From positions 620,001 to 684,000 of the forward strand of contig NZ_JACVPO010000001.1 in the NCBI RefSeq assembly GCF_018881835.1: a DNA stretch of 64,000 nucleotides, given 5' to 3'. Origin of the DNA: Polynucleobacter hallstattensis. GTDB taxonomy: Bacteria; Pseudomonadota; Gammaproteobacteria; Burkholderiales; Burkholderiaceae. Position numbers and translations under genes: made by a program. The notes under the pieces are model-generated. The model was given only the letters and a program-made list of their open reading frames with translations, had not been told where the DNA came from and did not search any database. This document shows, in pieces, positions 19,545 to 28,760 of the stretch (its first letter is position 1; every line of letters starts with the position of its first letter).

Positions 19545-20951
19545 TCACTTTGCTTTCTCTTGTATTGCAGTCAATATTTTTTGGTGCACTCCACCAAAGC
19601 CGCCATTACTCATCACCAAAATATGATCGCCAGACCTTGCTTCATTTGCAACAGCCTTAACCAAAGTAGATAAATTATCAAAGGCTGCAGCACGATTGTG
19701 ACTCTTTGCATTTAATGGGGCCAAGACTTCATCTAAATCCCAACCTAAAGAATCTTTACCAGCGCTTGCGCCGTAAGCAAAAATCTTGTCGGCAACTTCT
19801 AGGCTATTCGGTAATTGCGCCTTCATCACCCCGAGTTTCATCGTATTAGAACGAGGTTCTAATACTGCCAAAATTCGTGATTGCCCTACGCGACGGCGTA
19901 AGCCATCTACCGTGGTAATAATTGCGGTTGGGTGATGCGCAAAGTCATCGTATAGGGTTACTCCATTTGCGACACCAATTGTTTCTAAACGGCGCTTCAC
20001 ATTTTTGAACTCAGCCAAAGCGCGTGCGGCATCGGCTGGTGCAATGCCAATATGATTTGCTGACGCAATGGCTGCCAATGCATTGAGTTGATTGTGACGG
20101 CCCATAACGCCAGAATCTGGGGCCCAAGCCACCACTGTAACTTCTTTGCCTTCCTGCAAAACAATGAAGCCATCAGCCTCCCGAGAGATCAAAGACCAGG
20201 CATTGTGTTTATCTTGACCAAACTTTTCAACAGGCGCCCAAACACCTCTTGCAATGACTCTCTCAAGAGCAGGCTCTGCACCATTAACTACAACGAGACC
20301 ATCCCCTGGGACGGTACGTACTAAATGATGAAATTGGGTTTCGATTGCAGCAAGATCAGCAAAAATATCGGCGTGATCGAACTCGAGATTATTTAATAAA
20401 GCGGTGCGTGGGCGATAGTGAACAAACTTACTGCGCTTATCAAAAAAAGCGGTGTCGTATTCATCAGCCTCGATCACGAAATATTTACTCTCGCCTAAGC
20501 GGGCAGATACAGCGAAATTCAATGGCACCCCACCAATTAAATAGCCCGGCTTGTAATCATTGAATTCTAAGATCCAGGCCAGCATGGCGGAGGTGGTGGT
20601 TTTGCCATGCGTACCGGCAACAGCCAAAACATGTCTACCAAAAAGAACTTGCTCGCCTAGCCACTGAGGGCCAGAGGTGTAAGGAAGCCCTTGATTCAGA
20701 ATGGCTTCCATCAGTGGATTGCCACGAGAAACAACATTGCCGATTACAAATAAATCCGGCATCGTCTCAAACTGTAATAATTGGTCGGGCGAGAATCCCT
20801 CGATGAGCTCAATGCCCTGCGCTTCAAGCTGCGTGCTCATCGGTGGATATACGTTGGCATCACAGCCAGTAACACGATGACCGGCTTGCCGAGCGATTGC
20901 GGCAATGCCGCCCATGAAAGTACCGCAAATGCCCAAGATATGAATATGCAT
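19545..20951 (-). CDS. mpl: UDP-N-acetylmuramate:L-alanyl-gamma-D-glutamyl-meso-diaminopimelate ligase
   Basis: Murein peptide ligase that reattaches recycled tripeptide to UDP-MurNAc. The 468 aa Mur-ligase protein has the N-terminal [16 protein letters not shown] typical of Mpl, the ATP loop GTHGKTTT at 113-120, [16 protein letters not shown], and [10 protein letters not shown] in the third domain. It heads a minus-strand run with fabG, rnb and tonB. Together with the AmpD-like amidase at 32000 it indicates that the cell recycles peptidoglycan. Confidence 0.96.
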   Translation of the reverse strand: MHIHILGICGTFMGGIAAIARQAGHRVTGCDANVYPPMSTQLEAQGIELIEGFSPDQLLQFETMPDLFVIGNVVSRGNPLMEAILNQGLPYTSGPQWLGEQVLFGRHVLAVAGTHGKTTTSAMLAWILEFNDYKPGYLIGGVPLNFAVSARLGESKYFVIEADEYDTAFFDKRSKFVHYRPRTALLNNLEFDHADIFADLAAIETQFHHLVRTVPGDGLVVVNGAEPALERVIARGVWAPVEKFGQDKHNAWSLISREADGFIVLQEGKEVTVVAWAPDSGVMGRHNQLNALAAIASANHIGIAPADAARALAEFKNVKRRLETIGVANGVTLYDDFAHHPTAIITTVDGLRRRVGQSRILAVLEPRSNTMKLGVMKAQLPNSLEVADKIFAYGASAGKDSLGWDLDEVLAPLNAKSHNRAAAFDNLSTLVKAVANEARSGDHILVMSNGGFGGVHQKILTAIQEKAK

Positions 20952-20977
20952 AGGGCAATTTTAGCTAAGGAGCAACA

Positions 20978-21505
20978 ATGAACCGAAGACAGTGGATGAG
21001 CATCATTGGATTTAACCTCATAGCCCTGGCTGCGGGAGTGGCGACTTCGCAATGGATCTTCAGAACAGAGCTAGCAGACGACCCCGCAATTAAAGCCTTT
21101 TTTGCCAACTCATGGCAAACACCCGATGGAAAATCAGTCGACACCAAAGAATGGCGTGGAAAAGTCCTCGTGGTGAACTTTTGGGCATCCTGGTGCCCTC
21201 CCTGCGTTGAAGAAATGCCTACATTGGACAAATTACAAGCAGAGTTTAAGAGTCAAAATGTCTTATTTGTCGGCATCGGCATCGATTCACCCTCTAATAT
21301 TCGTGAATTTCTAGAAAAAACCCCTGTTTCTTACCCAATCGTGATCGGCGGACTTGAGGGCAGTAATATCTCAAAACAGATGGGAAACGCCCAAGGGGCA
21401 CTTCCTTATACCGTCATCATTAATGCTCAAGGCAAGGCGACTAGTAGTAAATTAGGAAAGATAAGTGAAGAAGACCTCAAAAGCGCAATTAAATCGACTT
21501 TATAA
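20978..21505 (+). CDS. TlpA-like thiol:disulfide reductase
   Basis: Membrane-anchored periplasmic thioredoxin. The 175 aa protein has an N-terminal hydrophobic anchor (about 8-25) and a thioredoxin fold with the active site WASWCPPC (Cys73 and Cys76), followed by PTLDKLQAEF and a cis-proline region ALPYTVII. TlpA/ResA-type proteins reduce cysteines for cytochrome c maturation or keep periplasmic thiols reduced. A ribosome site (AAGGAG) is 6 bases before the ATG. It is divergent from mpl. Confidence 0.9.
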   Translation: MNRRQWMSIIGFNLIALAAGVATSQWIFRTELADDPAIKAFFANSWQTPDGKSVDTKEWRGKVLVVNFWASWCPPCVEEMPTLDKLQAEFKSQNVLFVGIGIDSPSNIREFLEKTPVSYPIVIGGLEGSNISKQMGNAQGALPYTVIINAQGKATSSKLGKISEEDLKSAIKSTL

Positions 21506-21753
21506 GACTTTTTAAATGATCTTCGCGATCACTGTGTAGATCAAAATTGGCAGTTTCTGAGCTGAATATTGCAATAGTCAAGCTTTAAATCTTAAAAAAT
21601 AGCCAGTTTATTGTGTCATTTTTTGGCTTGGGACAGTACTCTGGGGGTATACTTTGCGTGCAAGATGAAGAGCTTTCTTCATTAAATAAGCAGTTTTCAG
21701 AGACAAGCTTTATTTCCGCAATAAAACCTAACTGCCTCTAAAAATATCGATCT

Positions 21754-22203
21754 ATGTCGAAAAATACTTCAATTCTCGTTATCCAAGGCCCCAACCTCAA
21801 TCTGTTGGGAACCCGTGAGCCAGAGGTTTACGGCAAAACTACCATGGAAGATATTCATACCAAGCTAGGTGTGATCGCAAAGTCCCACTCAGTTGATTTA
21901 TCCACCTTCCAAAGCAACCATGAAGGCGAGCTGATTGACCGAGTTCAAAAGGCTAAACAAGATGGGGTGGATTTCATCATCATTAATCCAGGCGCTTTTA
22001 CCCACACCAGTGTTGCCTTGCGCGATGCACTGGCTGGGGTTGCTATACCGTTTACAGAAATACATTTATCTAACATTCACCAACGTGAGGAGTTCCGTAA
22101 ACACTCCTACCTTTCTGATATTGCTACTGGCGTTATCTGCGGTTTGGGTGCGATTGGTTACGAATTAGCACTGCAAGCAGCCATAGCCCGCTTGCAAAAA
22201 TAA
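21754..22203 (+). CDS. aroQ: 3-dehydroquinate dehydratase, type II
   Basis: Dehydrates 3-dehydroquinate in the shikimate pathway. The 149 aa protein shows the type II motifs [45 protein letters not shown] and [14 protein letters not shown] (catalytic His). The aroQ-accB-accC order is common in betaproteobacteria. The 248 bases before it hold a TATACT box at 21648-21653 and a small 7-bp hairpin in the presumed leader (21665-21682). Confidence 0.96.
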   Translation: MSKNTSILVIQGPNLNLLGTREPEVYGKTTMEDIHTKLGVIAKSHSVDLSTFQSNHEGELIDRVQKAKQDGVDFIIINPGAFTHTSVALRDALAGVAIPFTEIHLSNIHQREEFRKHSYLSDIATGVICGLGAIGYELALQAAIARLQK

Positions 22204-22239
22204 AGATTAATTAAGATTTACCCGAGAGGAAGCCTTTCC

Positions 22240-22701
22240 ATGGACCTAAGAAAACTAAAAACCCTAATCGACCTTGTTTCTGAATCAGGAATTTCTGAAT
22301 TAGAAGTCAATGAAGGTGAAGATCGTGTTCGCATTGTGAATGCCGGCTCTCCAACTCCTACAGGTCAAGTGGTTTACGCCAATCCAGCACCTGCTCAAGT
22401 GATGCAAGCCGCTCCTGCGGCTGCACCAGCTACTACACCAACTGCTGAAGAAGCGCCCGCTGAAACTGGTTTTATTGCTCGCTCACCAATGGTAGGCACC
22501 TTCTATCGTGCACCAAACCCTGAGTCTCCAGATTTTGTCAAAGTCGGCGACACAGTCAAAGTGGGTCAAACGCTGTGCATTATTGAAGCGATGAAACTTC
22601 TCAATGAGATTGAGTCTGAGCAAGCGGGTGTTATTAAACAAATTCTGTGTGAAAACGGTCAAGGCGTTGAATTTGATCAGCCGCTGTTCATCATCGCTTA
22701 A
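22240..22701 (+). CDS. accB: Acetyl-CoA carboxylase biotin carboxyl carrier protein
   Basis: Carries biotin between the carboxylase (AccC) and transferase parts of acetyl-CoA carboxylase. The 153 aa protein has an N-terminal helical segment, an Ala/Pro linker (about 38-75), and the biotinyl domain with [10 protein letters not shown], where Lys119 is the biotinylation site, preceded by the thumb region [22 protein letters not shown] ribosome site (GAGGAAG) precedes the ATG. accC follows after 52 bases. Confidence 0.97.
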   Translation: MDLRKLKTLIDLVSESGISELEVNEGEDRVRIVNAGSPTPTGQVVYANPAPAQVMQAAPAAAPATTPTAEEAPAETGFIARSPMVGTFYRAPNPESPDFVKVGDTVKVGQTLCIIEAMKLLNEIESEQAGVIKQILCENGQGVEFDQPLFIIA

Positions 22702-22753
22702 TAGATCTCCCTTAGATCTATTCCAATCCACCGTTACTTAACTCAGAGCCGAC

Positions 22754-24118
22754 ATGTTCGATAAGATTCTGATTGCCAATCGCGGAGAAATTGCTCTCCG
22801 TATCCAACGCGCATGTCGCGAGTTGGGAATTAAAACTGTGGTGGTCTACTCGACCGCAGATAAAGAAGCTAAATATGTAAAGCTTGCAGACGAAGCGGTC
22901 TGTATTGGGCCCGCCCCATCACCACTGAGCTATCTCAATATGCCTGCCATCATTTCTGCGGCAGAAGTGACGGATGCTGAAGCAATTCACCCTGGCTATG
23001 GTTTTCTTTCTGAGAATGCCGACTTTGCAGAACGTGTTGAGAAGTCCGGTTTTGCATTCATTGGCCCCACTGCAACCTCAATTCGCCTCATGGGTGACAA
23101 AGTTTCAGCCAAGCGTGCCATGATCAAAGCTGGCGTACCTTGCGTTCCTGGATCAGAGGGTGCCTTGCCAAGCGATCCAAAAGAAATTATTGCTACCGCA
23201 AAACGCGTTGGCTATCCAGTCATTATTAAAGCTGCCGGCGGTGGTGGTGGTCGTGGAATGCGTGTCGTGCATACCGAGGCTGCTCTTCTCAATGCGGTAA
23301 ACATGACTAAGGAAGAAGCTGGTCGTGCTTTTGGTAATCCCGAAGTCTATATGGAGAAGTTTTTAGAAAAGCCTCGCCACGTAGAGATCCAGATTTTGGC
23401 TGATACCCATGGCAATGCCATTTGGTTAGGTGAGCGTGATTGCTCCATGCAACGTCGTCACCAAAAAGTGATTGAAGAAGCTCCGGCACCTGGTATTGAT
23501 CGTCGCGCTATCGCCAAAATTGGTGAGCGCTGCGCTGAAGCCTGTAGAAAAATTGCTTACCGCGGTGCTGGTACTTTCGAGTTCTTGTATGAAGATGGTG
23601 AATTCTTCTTTATTGAGATGAATACCCGTGTTCAAGTAGAGCACCCAGTAACTGAAATGATTACTGGTGTCGATATTGTTCAAGAACAAATTCGCATTGC
23701 TGCTGGCTTAAAACTCAGCTATCGCCAAAAAGACATCGTTTTCCGTGGTCATGCCATCGAATGTCGTCTTAATGCAGAAGATCCGTTCAAGTTCACACCA
23801 AGCCCAGGGAAAATTGGTTCATTCCACATGCCAGGTGGTCCTGGCATTCGTGTCGACTCACATGCCTATAGCGGTTATGTGGTGCCATCCAATTACGACT
23901 CCATGATTGGCAAACTAATTGCCTTCGGTAATACTCGCGAGCAAGCTATACGCCGTATGCAGATTGCGCTTTCCGAGATGGTAATTGATGGCATTACAAC
24001 CAATGTGCCCCTACATCGTGAACTGATGCTTGATCCCAACTTCATTGAAGGTGGAACCAGCATTCACTATCTCGAGCACCGTCTTGAAGAGCAAGCCGCT
24101 AGTCGCGGTAAGCCTTAA
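22754..24118 (+). CDS. accC: Acetyl-CoA carboxylase biotin carboxylase subunit
   Basis: ATP-grasp enzyme that carboxylates the biotin on AccB, the first step of fatty acid synthesis. The 454 aa product has [19 protein letters not shown], the ATP-binding glycine loop [31 protein letters not shown] and the C-terminal domain with [12 protein letters not shown]. prmA begins 34 bases after the stop in the same operon. Confidence 0.97.
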   Translation: MFDKILIANRGEIALRIQRACRELGIKTVVVYSTADKEAKYVKLADEAVCIGPAPSPLSYLNMPAIISAAEVTDAEAIHPGYGFLSENADFAERVEKSGFAFIGPTATSIRLMGDKVSAKRAMIKAGVPCVPGSEGALPSDPKEIIATAKRVGYPVIIKAAGGGGGRGMRVVHTEAALLNAVNMTKEEAGRAFGNPEVYMEKFLEKPRHVEIQILADTHGNAIWLGERDCSMQRRHQKVIEEAPAPGIDRRAIAKIGERCAEACRKIAYRGAGTFEFLYEDGEFFFIEMNTRVQVEHPVTEMITGVDIVQEQIRIAAGLKLSYRQKDIVFRGHAIECRLNAEDPFKFTPSPGKIGSFHMPGGPGIRVDSHAYSGYVVPSNYDSMIGKLIAFGNTREQAIRRMQIALSEMVIDGITTNVPLHRELMLDPNFIEGGTSIHYLEHRLEEQAASRGKP

Positions 24119-24152
24119 GCTACAGGTTAGTGGATGTCCATTTGGAGTAAGC

Positions 24153-25700
24153 ATGTCCTATCGTGAACTTGTTTTCACGGTCCCAGCAGAGATTGCGGAA
24201 CCTTTAGGTGATGCTTTGCTGGAGGTGGGAGCACTCTCCGTTACCGTTGAAGATGATGCCGCAGGTGCTTACGATGAAAATCCACTCTATGGTGAGCCAG
24301 GACTCTCGCCAGAAGTTCAGGCTTGGGATCGATCTTCTGTAACTGCACTTTTTAATCCAGAGATGGATGATTCTGATACAGAAAACTTCATCCTCGAGCT
24401 TCTCGCATCTCTTCAGGAAGCAGGATTCAATCTCCCAGCCCCACAAGAAAAGATTGTTGAAGAACAAGATTGGGTTCGCTTAACCCAAAGTCAATTTACT
24501 CCTATTCAGATTGGTGAGCGTATTTGGGTGGTGCCTTCTTGGCATGAGGCGCCTACCGACCCCAATGCAATTTGTTTGGCGGTAGATCCAGGTTTAGCAT
24601 TTGGCACCGGCAGCCATCCAACCACACACCTTTGTTTGCTTTGGCTTGAACAAAACACACAACTTGCGAATCAAAGCTTGCTGGATTACGGCTGTGGGTC
24701 TGGAATTTTGGCCATTGCCGCTGCAAAATTGGGATGTAAACCCGTAGTTGGAACTGATATTGATCCACAAGCGATGGTTGCGGCCCGTAGCAATGCAGAA
24801 ATCAACAAGACAGTCATTCGTTTTGTTTTGCCTAACGAAAATGCACCTGAACTTGCAGCGGAAACGAAGTACGACATCGTCATGGCCAATATTTTGGCCA
24901 ATCCTCTACAAGTTTTAGCGCCGGCGCTGGTAAACAAAATGCGCCCAGGTGGAAAAATTGTTCTCTCTGGCGTGCTGGCGCGCCAAGCAGAAGAAGTGAT
25001 TGCAACCTATAGCCAATGGTTAAAACTTTCCGTTTGGAAAGAAAGTGAAGGCTGGGTCTGTTTACATGGCGAATTTCCTGCACAAGGCGCTCTGGCAAGT
25101 TCGGTCGATAAAAATAGAGTTACTTCAGCACCGGCTCAAAAAAAAAGTCTTAAATTCATTTTTCTTAGTCTTTTTTTCCTTCTGCTCATTGTTTGTGGCG
25201 AGCACCTTTTCAGAAATTTCCTTTTACCAACATTAGCAACACGCGTTGATGGCAGCTCTCCTGTAATTGCAAGTAGTGCATTTTCTCTTTTACAGAAGTT
25301 AGATAAACAATTGTGTCGTGCCCTAGGGTGTGTAAATCGCCCTGTAAGCGATTTTGCTGCTTGGAAAATAACCTCGGTTACTCTTTTGCCTGAAAACGCG
25401 CGAGAGAGCCTTAAAAACCCCTCAAATCAATCTGTATTGCAAGTTGGAATACAAAATCGTCTTGCCATCGCCGTTTTATTTCCGAATTTAGAAATTTCTC
25501 TCACCGATGCAGAGGAGTCTGAAATCAAAAAGATTCAACTCACTCCGCAAGAATGGTTACCGACTGCTTGGCAAGACTCACATCCTGATTTTTTACGTCA
25601 AGGCGCCCCTGCCGGTGAAATCTTTTCATCTGCATTACCGATTTCTCTCCCACAAAACGCCGCTGGGTATCGCGTCAGAATTTTTTACACTGAAAAGTAG
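24153..25700 (+). CDS. prmA: PrmA ribosomal protein L11 methyltransferase fused to a membrane-anchored DUF3426-like domain
   Basis: Residues 1-309 are a complete PrmA, which trimethylates ribosomal protein L11: N-terminal substrate domain, then the AdoMet domain with AFGTGSHPTTHLCL, LDYGCGSGILAIAA (177-190), GTDIDPQA and MANILANPL. The frame continues with no stop through a Lys-rich linker, a strong membrane helix (about 334-348) and an extracytoplasmic region (about 355-515) that resembles DUF3426. In related bacteria a separate DUF3426 gene, with an N-terminal MJ0042 zinc ribbon, usually follows prmA; that zinc ribbon is missing here. Start ATG at 24153 has a GGAG site. PrmA function is near certain; the role of the tail is unknown. 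Confidence 0.9.
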   Translation: MSYRELVFTVPAEIAEPLGDALLEVGALSVTVEDDAAGAYDENPLYGEPGLSPEVQAWDRSSVTALFNPEMDDSDTENFILELLASLQEAGFNLPAPQEKIVEEQDWVRLTQSQFTPIQIGERIWVVPSWHEAPTDPNAICLAVDPGLAFGTGSHPTTHLCLLWLEQNTQLANQSLLDYGCGSGILAIAAAKLGCKPVVGTDIDPQAMVAARSNAEINKTVIRFVLPNENAPELAAETKYDIVMANILANPLQVLAPALVNKMRPGGKIVLSGVLARQAEEVIATYSQWLKLSVWKESEGWVCLHGEFPAQGALASSVDKNRVTSAPAQKKSLKFIFLSLFFLLLIVCGEHLFRNFLLPTLATRVDGSSPVIASSAFSLLQKLDKQLCRALGCVNRPVSDFAAWKITSVTLLPENARESLKNPSNQSVLQVGIQNRLAIAVLFPNLEISLTDAEESEIKKIQLTPQEWLPTAWQDSHPDFLRQGAPAGEIFSSALPISLPQNAAGYRVRIFYTEK

Positions 25701-25757
25701 ACTTCAAACTCCACTTCACACTTATTTCAATTGATTTTTATAAGAAAGTAATTATTT

Positions 25758-26717
25758 ATGGCTAGCTTGATCTGCGGTTCCATCGCTTACGACACCATCA
25801 TGAACTTTGAAGGCAAATTTGCTGATCAAATCCTGCCAGAGCAGATTCATATTTTGAATGTTGCCTTCCTGGTTCCTACAATGCGACGTGAATTTGGTGG
25901 TTGCGCAGGCAATATTGCCTATAACCTCAGTCTTCTGGGTGGCGATCCCATCATCATGGCAACCGTTGGTGGTGATGCGGCCCCATATCTTGATCGCCTC
26001 AAACAACTCAAGATTGATGCAACGCATATTCGCCAAATTGATCAGGCATTTACCGCTCAAGCGATGATCACCACTGATCAAGCCAATAATCAGATTACCG
26101 CTTTTCATCCGGGCGCAATGGGCGAATCACATCTCAATCAAGTTTCCTCGGTGATTGCGGAGCGCAGTAAAAATGCTAAAGCCGCCGCTAAATTTGGAAT
26201 CGTCGCCCCTGACGGTCGTCAAGGAATGTGGGAGCACTGTCATCAGTTAGCTGAAGCAGGAATTCCTTTTGTATTTGATCCAGGCCAGGGTTTACCGATG
26301 TTTAATGGTCCAGAGCTGCTAGAGCTTGTAGATATAGCGAGCTACCTCGCAGTAAATGACTATGAAGGCGAAATGCTCTCCCAAAGAACTGGTTTAAGCC
26401 TGGCAAAAGTTGCTGAAAGAGTAAAAGCATTAATCGTGACTAAGGGCGCTGAAGGTGCGGATATCTACTTTGACGGTAAATGTATTGCGATTCCGCCGGT
26501 ACCAGCAGCAAAATTAGTTGATCCAACTGGTTGCGGCGACGCATTTCGGGGTGGCTTACTGTTTGGATTAGAAAACGGCATGGATTGGGAAACTACCGGG
26601 CGATTAGCCAGCTTGATGGGTTCGATCAAAATCACCCATCAGGGACCACAAAATCACCAAATGAGCAAAGATGACATCGCCGCTCAATTCAAATCCGCAT
26701 TTGGATTTGCCCTCTAA
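25758..26717 (+). CDS. PfkB-family sugar/nucleoside kinase
   Basis: Ribokinase/PfkB fold enzyme of 319 aa. It has an N-terminal MASLICGSIAYDTIMNF strand, the GGCAGNIAYNLSLLGG motif (PfkB signature 1-like), and the C-terminal signature DPTGCGDAFRGG, in which the second Asp is the catalytic base. Members close to this one are often annotated as adenosine kinase-like or carbohydrate kinase, but the substrate cannot be read from the sequence. It is 57 bases after prmA. A terminator with its T-run on the other strand follows. Confidence 0.85.
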   Translation: MASLICGSIAYDTIMNFEGKFADQILPEQIHILNVAFLVPTMRREFGGCAGNIAYNLSLLGGDPIIMATVGGDAAPYLDRLKQLKIDATHIRQIDQAFTAQAMITTDQANNQITAFHPGAMGESHLNQVSSVIAERSKNAKAAAKFGIVAPDGRQGMWEHCHQLAEAGIPFVFDPGQGLPMFNGPELLELVDIASYLAVNDYEGEMLSQRTGLSLAKVAERVKALIVTKGAEGADIYFDGKCIAIPPVPAAKLVDPTGCGDAFRGGLLFGLENGMDWETTGRLASLMGSIKITHQGPQNHQMSKDDIAAQFKSAFGFAL

Positions 26718-26743
26718 AGCCAATAATTCACTTAGGTAGCAAT

Positions 26744-26772
26744 AAAAAAGGGATCTCGTGAGAGATCCCTTT
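26744..26772 (-). terminator. Intrinsic terminator for the H1-like gene
   Basis: Perfect 11-base arms (26747-26757 and 26762-26772) around a 4-base loop. On the minus strand the stem is followed by six T, so it mainly ends minus-strand transcripts. It lies 27 bases after the TAA that would end the frame-restored H1-like gene at 26799, against about 150 bases after the actual stop at 26921. It may also end the plus-strand kinase gene. Confidence 0.85.
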
Positions 26773-26798
26773 GAACTTCACCCGCCTGTAAGCAAAGC

Positions 26799-26920
26799 TT
26801 ATGGACGTGTGCCAGTTGGGAAGGGCCAAGCAGCGGCAGGATTCAACGTTGTTGAAGCGGCAGCTTTTTTAGCCACGGGCTTTTTTACAGCTTTGCCCGC
26901 TTTCTTCGCAGCAGGCTTAC
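26799..26920 (-). pseudogene. Out-of-frame C-terminal part of the H1-like gene
   Basis: Beyond the stop at 26921 the other frame stays open and continues the same composition (KPAAKKAGKAVKKPVAKK), then ends TTLNPAAAWPFPTGTRP and a TAA at 26799. Adding one A to, or removing two A from, the nine-A run at 26925-26933 joins it to the upstream frame and gives a 131 aa protein. This is either a true frameshift, a slippage-dependent extension, or a homopolymer sequencing error. Confidence 0.7.
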
Positions 26921-27193
26921 TTACTTTTTTTTTGCAGCTACGCGCTTCTTAGCAGCAGGACGCTTTTTAGCGGCAGGCTTCTTAGCAGCAACTTTTTTAG
27001 CAGCAGGCTTCTTCTTAGCAGCAGGGCGCTTTTTAGCAGCAGGCTTCTTAGCAGCAGCTTTTTTAGCAGCAGGACGCTTTTTAGCGGCAGGCTTCTTCTT
27101 AGCAGCAGGCTTCTTAGCAGCAGGCTTCTTAGCAGCTACTTTTTTCTTTGCAGCTGGTTTCTTTGCAGCAACTTTCTTCTTGGCGATTGCCAT
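26921..27193 (-). CDS. Histone H1-like, lysine/alanine-rich DNA-binding protein (reading frame appears shortened)
   Basis: The 90 aa product is almost wholly built from short AAKKP/AAKKR/AAKKK units, like the C-terminal tail of eukaryotic histone H1 and the H1-like proteins of Bordetella and Chlamydia. Such proteins bind DNA without sequence preference and compact the nucleoid. A strong ribosome site (GAAGGAG) lies 7 bases before the ATG at 27193. The frame stops just after a run of nine A (minus strand, 26933-26925), and a matching C-terminal region continues in another frame to 26799. Codon choice at the repeats varies enough that the array is more than a simple DNA tandem repeat. Confidence 0.85.
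   Translation of the reverse strand: MAIAKKKVAAKKPAAKKKVAAKKPAAKKPAAKKKPAAKKRPAAKKAAAKKPAAKKRPAAKKKPAAKKVAAKKPAAKKRPAAKKRVAAKKK
26940..27185 (-). repeat. Degenerate coding repeats of the H1-like gene
   Basis: On the plus strand this stretch is a chain of 12-18 base units of the type TTCTTAGCAGCAGG(C/A), which encode AAKKP/AAKKR units on the minus strand. The units are irregular in length and lack unique spacers. This explains the repeat signal and rules out a CRISPR array. The array is a likely site of slippage and unit gain or loss. Confidence 0.8.
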
Positions 27194-27527
27194 AGTAATG
27201 CTCCTTCACGTGAGGATTAGTACAAACTACCGATTAAGAAGACCCGACCATTCATTTCCGCCTGGTTTTGCAACCGATTGGAGCCGACGAGCGAGCCATT
27301 CATCGGCGCGCGGCTTGATGCTAAGTGCTGCACGCTAATGAATCTTGGAAAAAAAGCCGTGACCCCAAAAGGTAACGGCTTCTTAAATTTGCTAAAAAAA
27401 ATAGAGAGAGTAGACCAGGCACCCTTGGACAAGGGTTTTCGGATTTGAGTCTGGTTTTGCTGACTTTTAAAACTATCCAACCGTCTAATCTCCTATTTAG
27501 CCGGCCATGCGCTTTTTTATTAACTAC
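27194..27527 (-). other. Intergenic region between nrdB and the H1-like gene
   Basis: No credible gene. The nrdB-proximal part carries a minus-strand terminator at 27349-27381. The remaining 155 bases before the H1-like ATG must hold its promoter, but I see no clear -35/-10 pair. An 87-codon open frame (27217-27480, minus) has no ribosome site, overlaps the terminator and shows no family features. Confidence 0.6.
27349..27381 (-). terminator. Intrinsic terminator downstream of nrdB
   Basis: Read on the minus strand, AAGCCGT (from 27381) pairs with ACGGCTT (ending 27354), with three further pairs after one mismatch, and a run of seven T follows. It lies about 150 bases past the nrdB stop codon, so the nrdAB message would have an unusually long 3' untranslated tail. 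Confidence 0.75.
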
Positions 27528-28715
27528 TTATTCCCAACTTAGCGCACCGCCAGTTTGATACTCAATAACGCGTGTCTCAAAAAAGTTTCTCTCTTTTTTC
27601 AGATCAATCATTTCTGACATCCATGGGAATGGATTCTCTTCATTTGGGAACATCGCGTCAAGTCCTATTTGCAAACATCTGCGATTACAGATGTATCTTA
27701 GGTAACCTTTGAACATCGGCGCGTTCAATCCGAGCACTCCACGAGGCATCGTATCCTCTGCATAACGGTACTCCAATTCCACTGCTTTTTCGAAGATAGA
27801 TTTGATCTCGTCTTTGAACGCAGAAGTCCATAACTGCGGGTTCTCCAGCTTGATTTGGTTAATTAAATCAATGCCAAAATTACAGTGCATAGACTCATCG
27901 CGAAGGATGTATTGATACTGCTCAGCAGCACCCGTCATTTTGTTTTGGCGGCCCATTGCAAGTATTTGCGTAAAACCAACATAAAAGAATAATCCCTCCA
28001 TTACGCAGGCAAAAACGATCAATGATTTGAGCAACATTTGATCGGTTTCTAATGTCCCAGTTTTGAAATTAGGATCAGTCAACACATCAATAAACGGAAT
28101 TAAGAACTGATCTTTGGCGCGAATTGACTCGATTTCGTTATACGCATTAAAGATTTCGCTCTGGTCTAAACCCAAAGATTCCACAATATATTGATAGGCG
28201 TGAGTATGAATTGCCTCCTCAAAAGCCTGACGCAACAGATATTGACGGCATTCTGGGGCAGTAATGTGGCGATAAGTACCCAGAACAATATTGTTTGCCG
28301 CTAAAGAGTCCGCGGTTGTGAAGAAACCAAGATTACGCTTAATGATGCGACGCTCATCCTCAGTTAAGCCATTAGGATCCTTCCAAAGCGCGATATCGCG
28401 GTTCATATTGATCTCTTGTGGCATCCAATGGTTTGCGCAACCAGCCAGATATTTCTCCCAAGCCCACTTATATTTAAATGGAACCAGTTGATTTACATCA
28501 GTCTTGGCATTAATCACGCGCTTATCAGCAGCGTTAACACGCAAAGCTGCACCACCAGTCAAGGTAGCAGCTTGTACAGGTGCAGACTCAACATTCTGAG
28601 GGGAAGCAATTGCAACCTGATCTGCTTGTGGACGTTGTGGCTCTGCAAATACAGGTTGTGGCACCAAACCAACCTTGGCTATTGCAGGGGCTACTTCTTC
28701 TTCCCAATTCAACAT
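27528..28715 (-). CDS. nrdB: Class Ia ribonucleotide reductase small (beta) subunit
   Basis: Houses the diiron-tyrosyl radical cofactor used to make deoxyribonucleotides aerobically. The 395 aa protein has an Ala/Pro/Gln-rich N-terminal extension (about 1-75) and then the NrdB core: [23 protein letters not shown], the iron-ligand helix [23 protein letters not shown], and [13 protein letters not shown]. The C-terminal tail needed to dock with NrdA is present. The ATG at 28715 with a GGAGAAAG site is preferred to the upstream TTG at 28727. It follows nrdA by 45 bases. Confidence 0.96.
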   Translation of the reverse strand: MLNWEEEVAPAIAKVGLVPQPVFAEPQRPQADQVAIASPQNVESAPVQAATLTGGAALRVNAADKRVINAKTDVNQLVPFKYKWAWEKYLAGCANHWMPQEINMNRDIALWKDPNGLTEDERRIIKRNLGFFTTADSLAANNIVLGTYRHITAPECRQYLLRQAFEEAIHTHAYQYIVESLGLDQSEIFNAYNEIESIRAKDQFLIPFIDVLTDPNFKTGTLETDQMLLKSLIVFACVMEGLFFYVGFTQILAMGRQNKMTGAAEQYQYILRDESMHCNFGIDLINQIKLENPQLWTSAFKDEIKSIFEKAVELEYRYAEDTMPRGVLGLNAPMFKGYLRYICNRRCLQIGLDAMFPNEENPFPWMSEMIDLKKERNFFETRVIEYQTGGALSWE

Positions 28716-28760
28716 AACTTTCTCCAAATTCTTATTTTTCTAAATCAGTTAGCAAATAGC

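Noticed and set aside
21628..21653. TTGGGA/TATACT as a full promoter for aroQ-accB-accC
   Set aside because: The -10 looks good but the spacing is only 14 bases and the next -35 candidate is 19 away, so only the -10 is mentioned.
26940..27185. Dense short repeats that could be mistaken for a CRISPR or satellite array
   Set aside because: Units are 12-18 bases, irregular, with no spacers, and encode AAKK-type repeats of the H1-like protein.
27217..27480. 87-codon open frame between nrdB and the H1-like gene
   Set aside because: No ribosome site, overlaps a terminator, and shows no domain or sensible composition.
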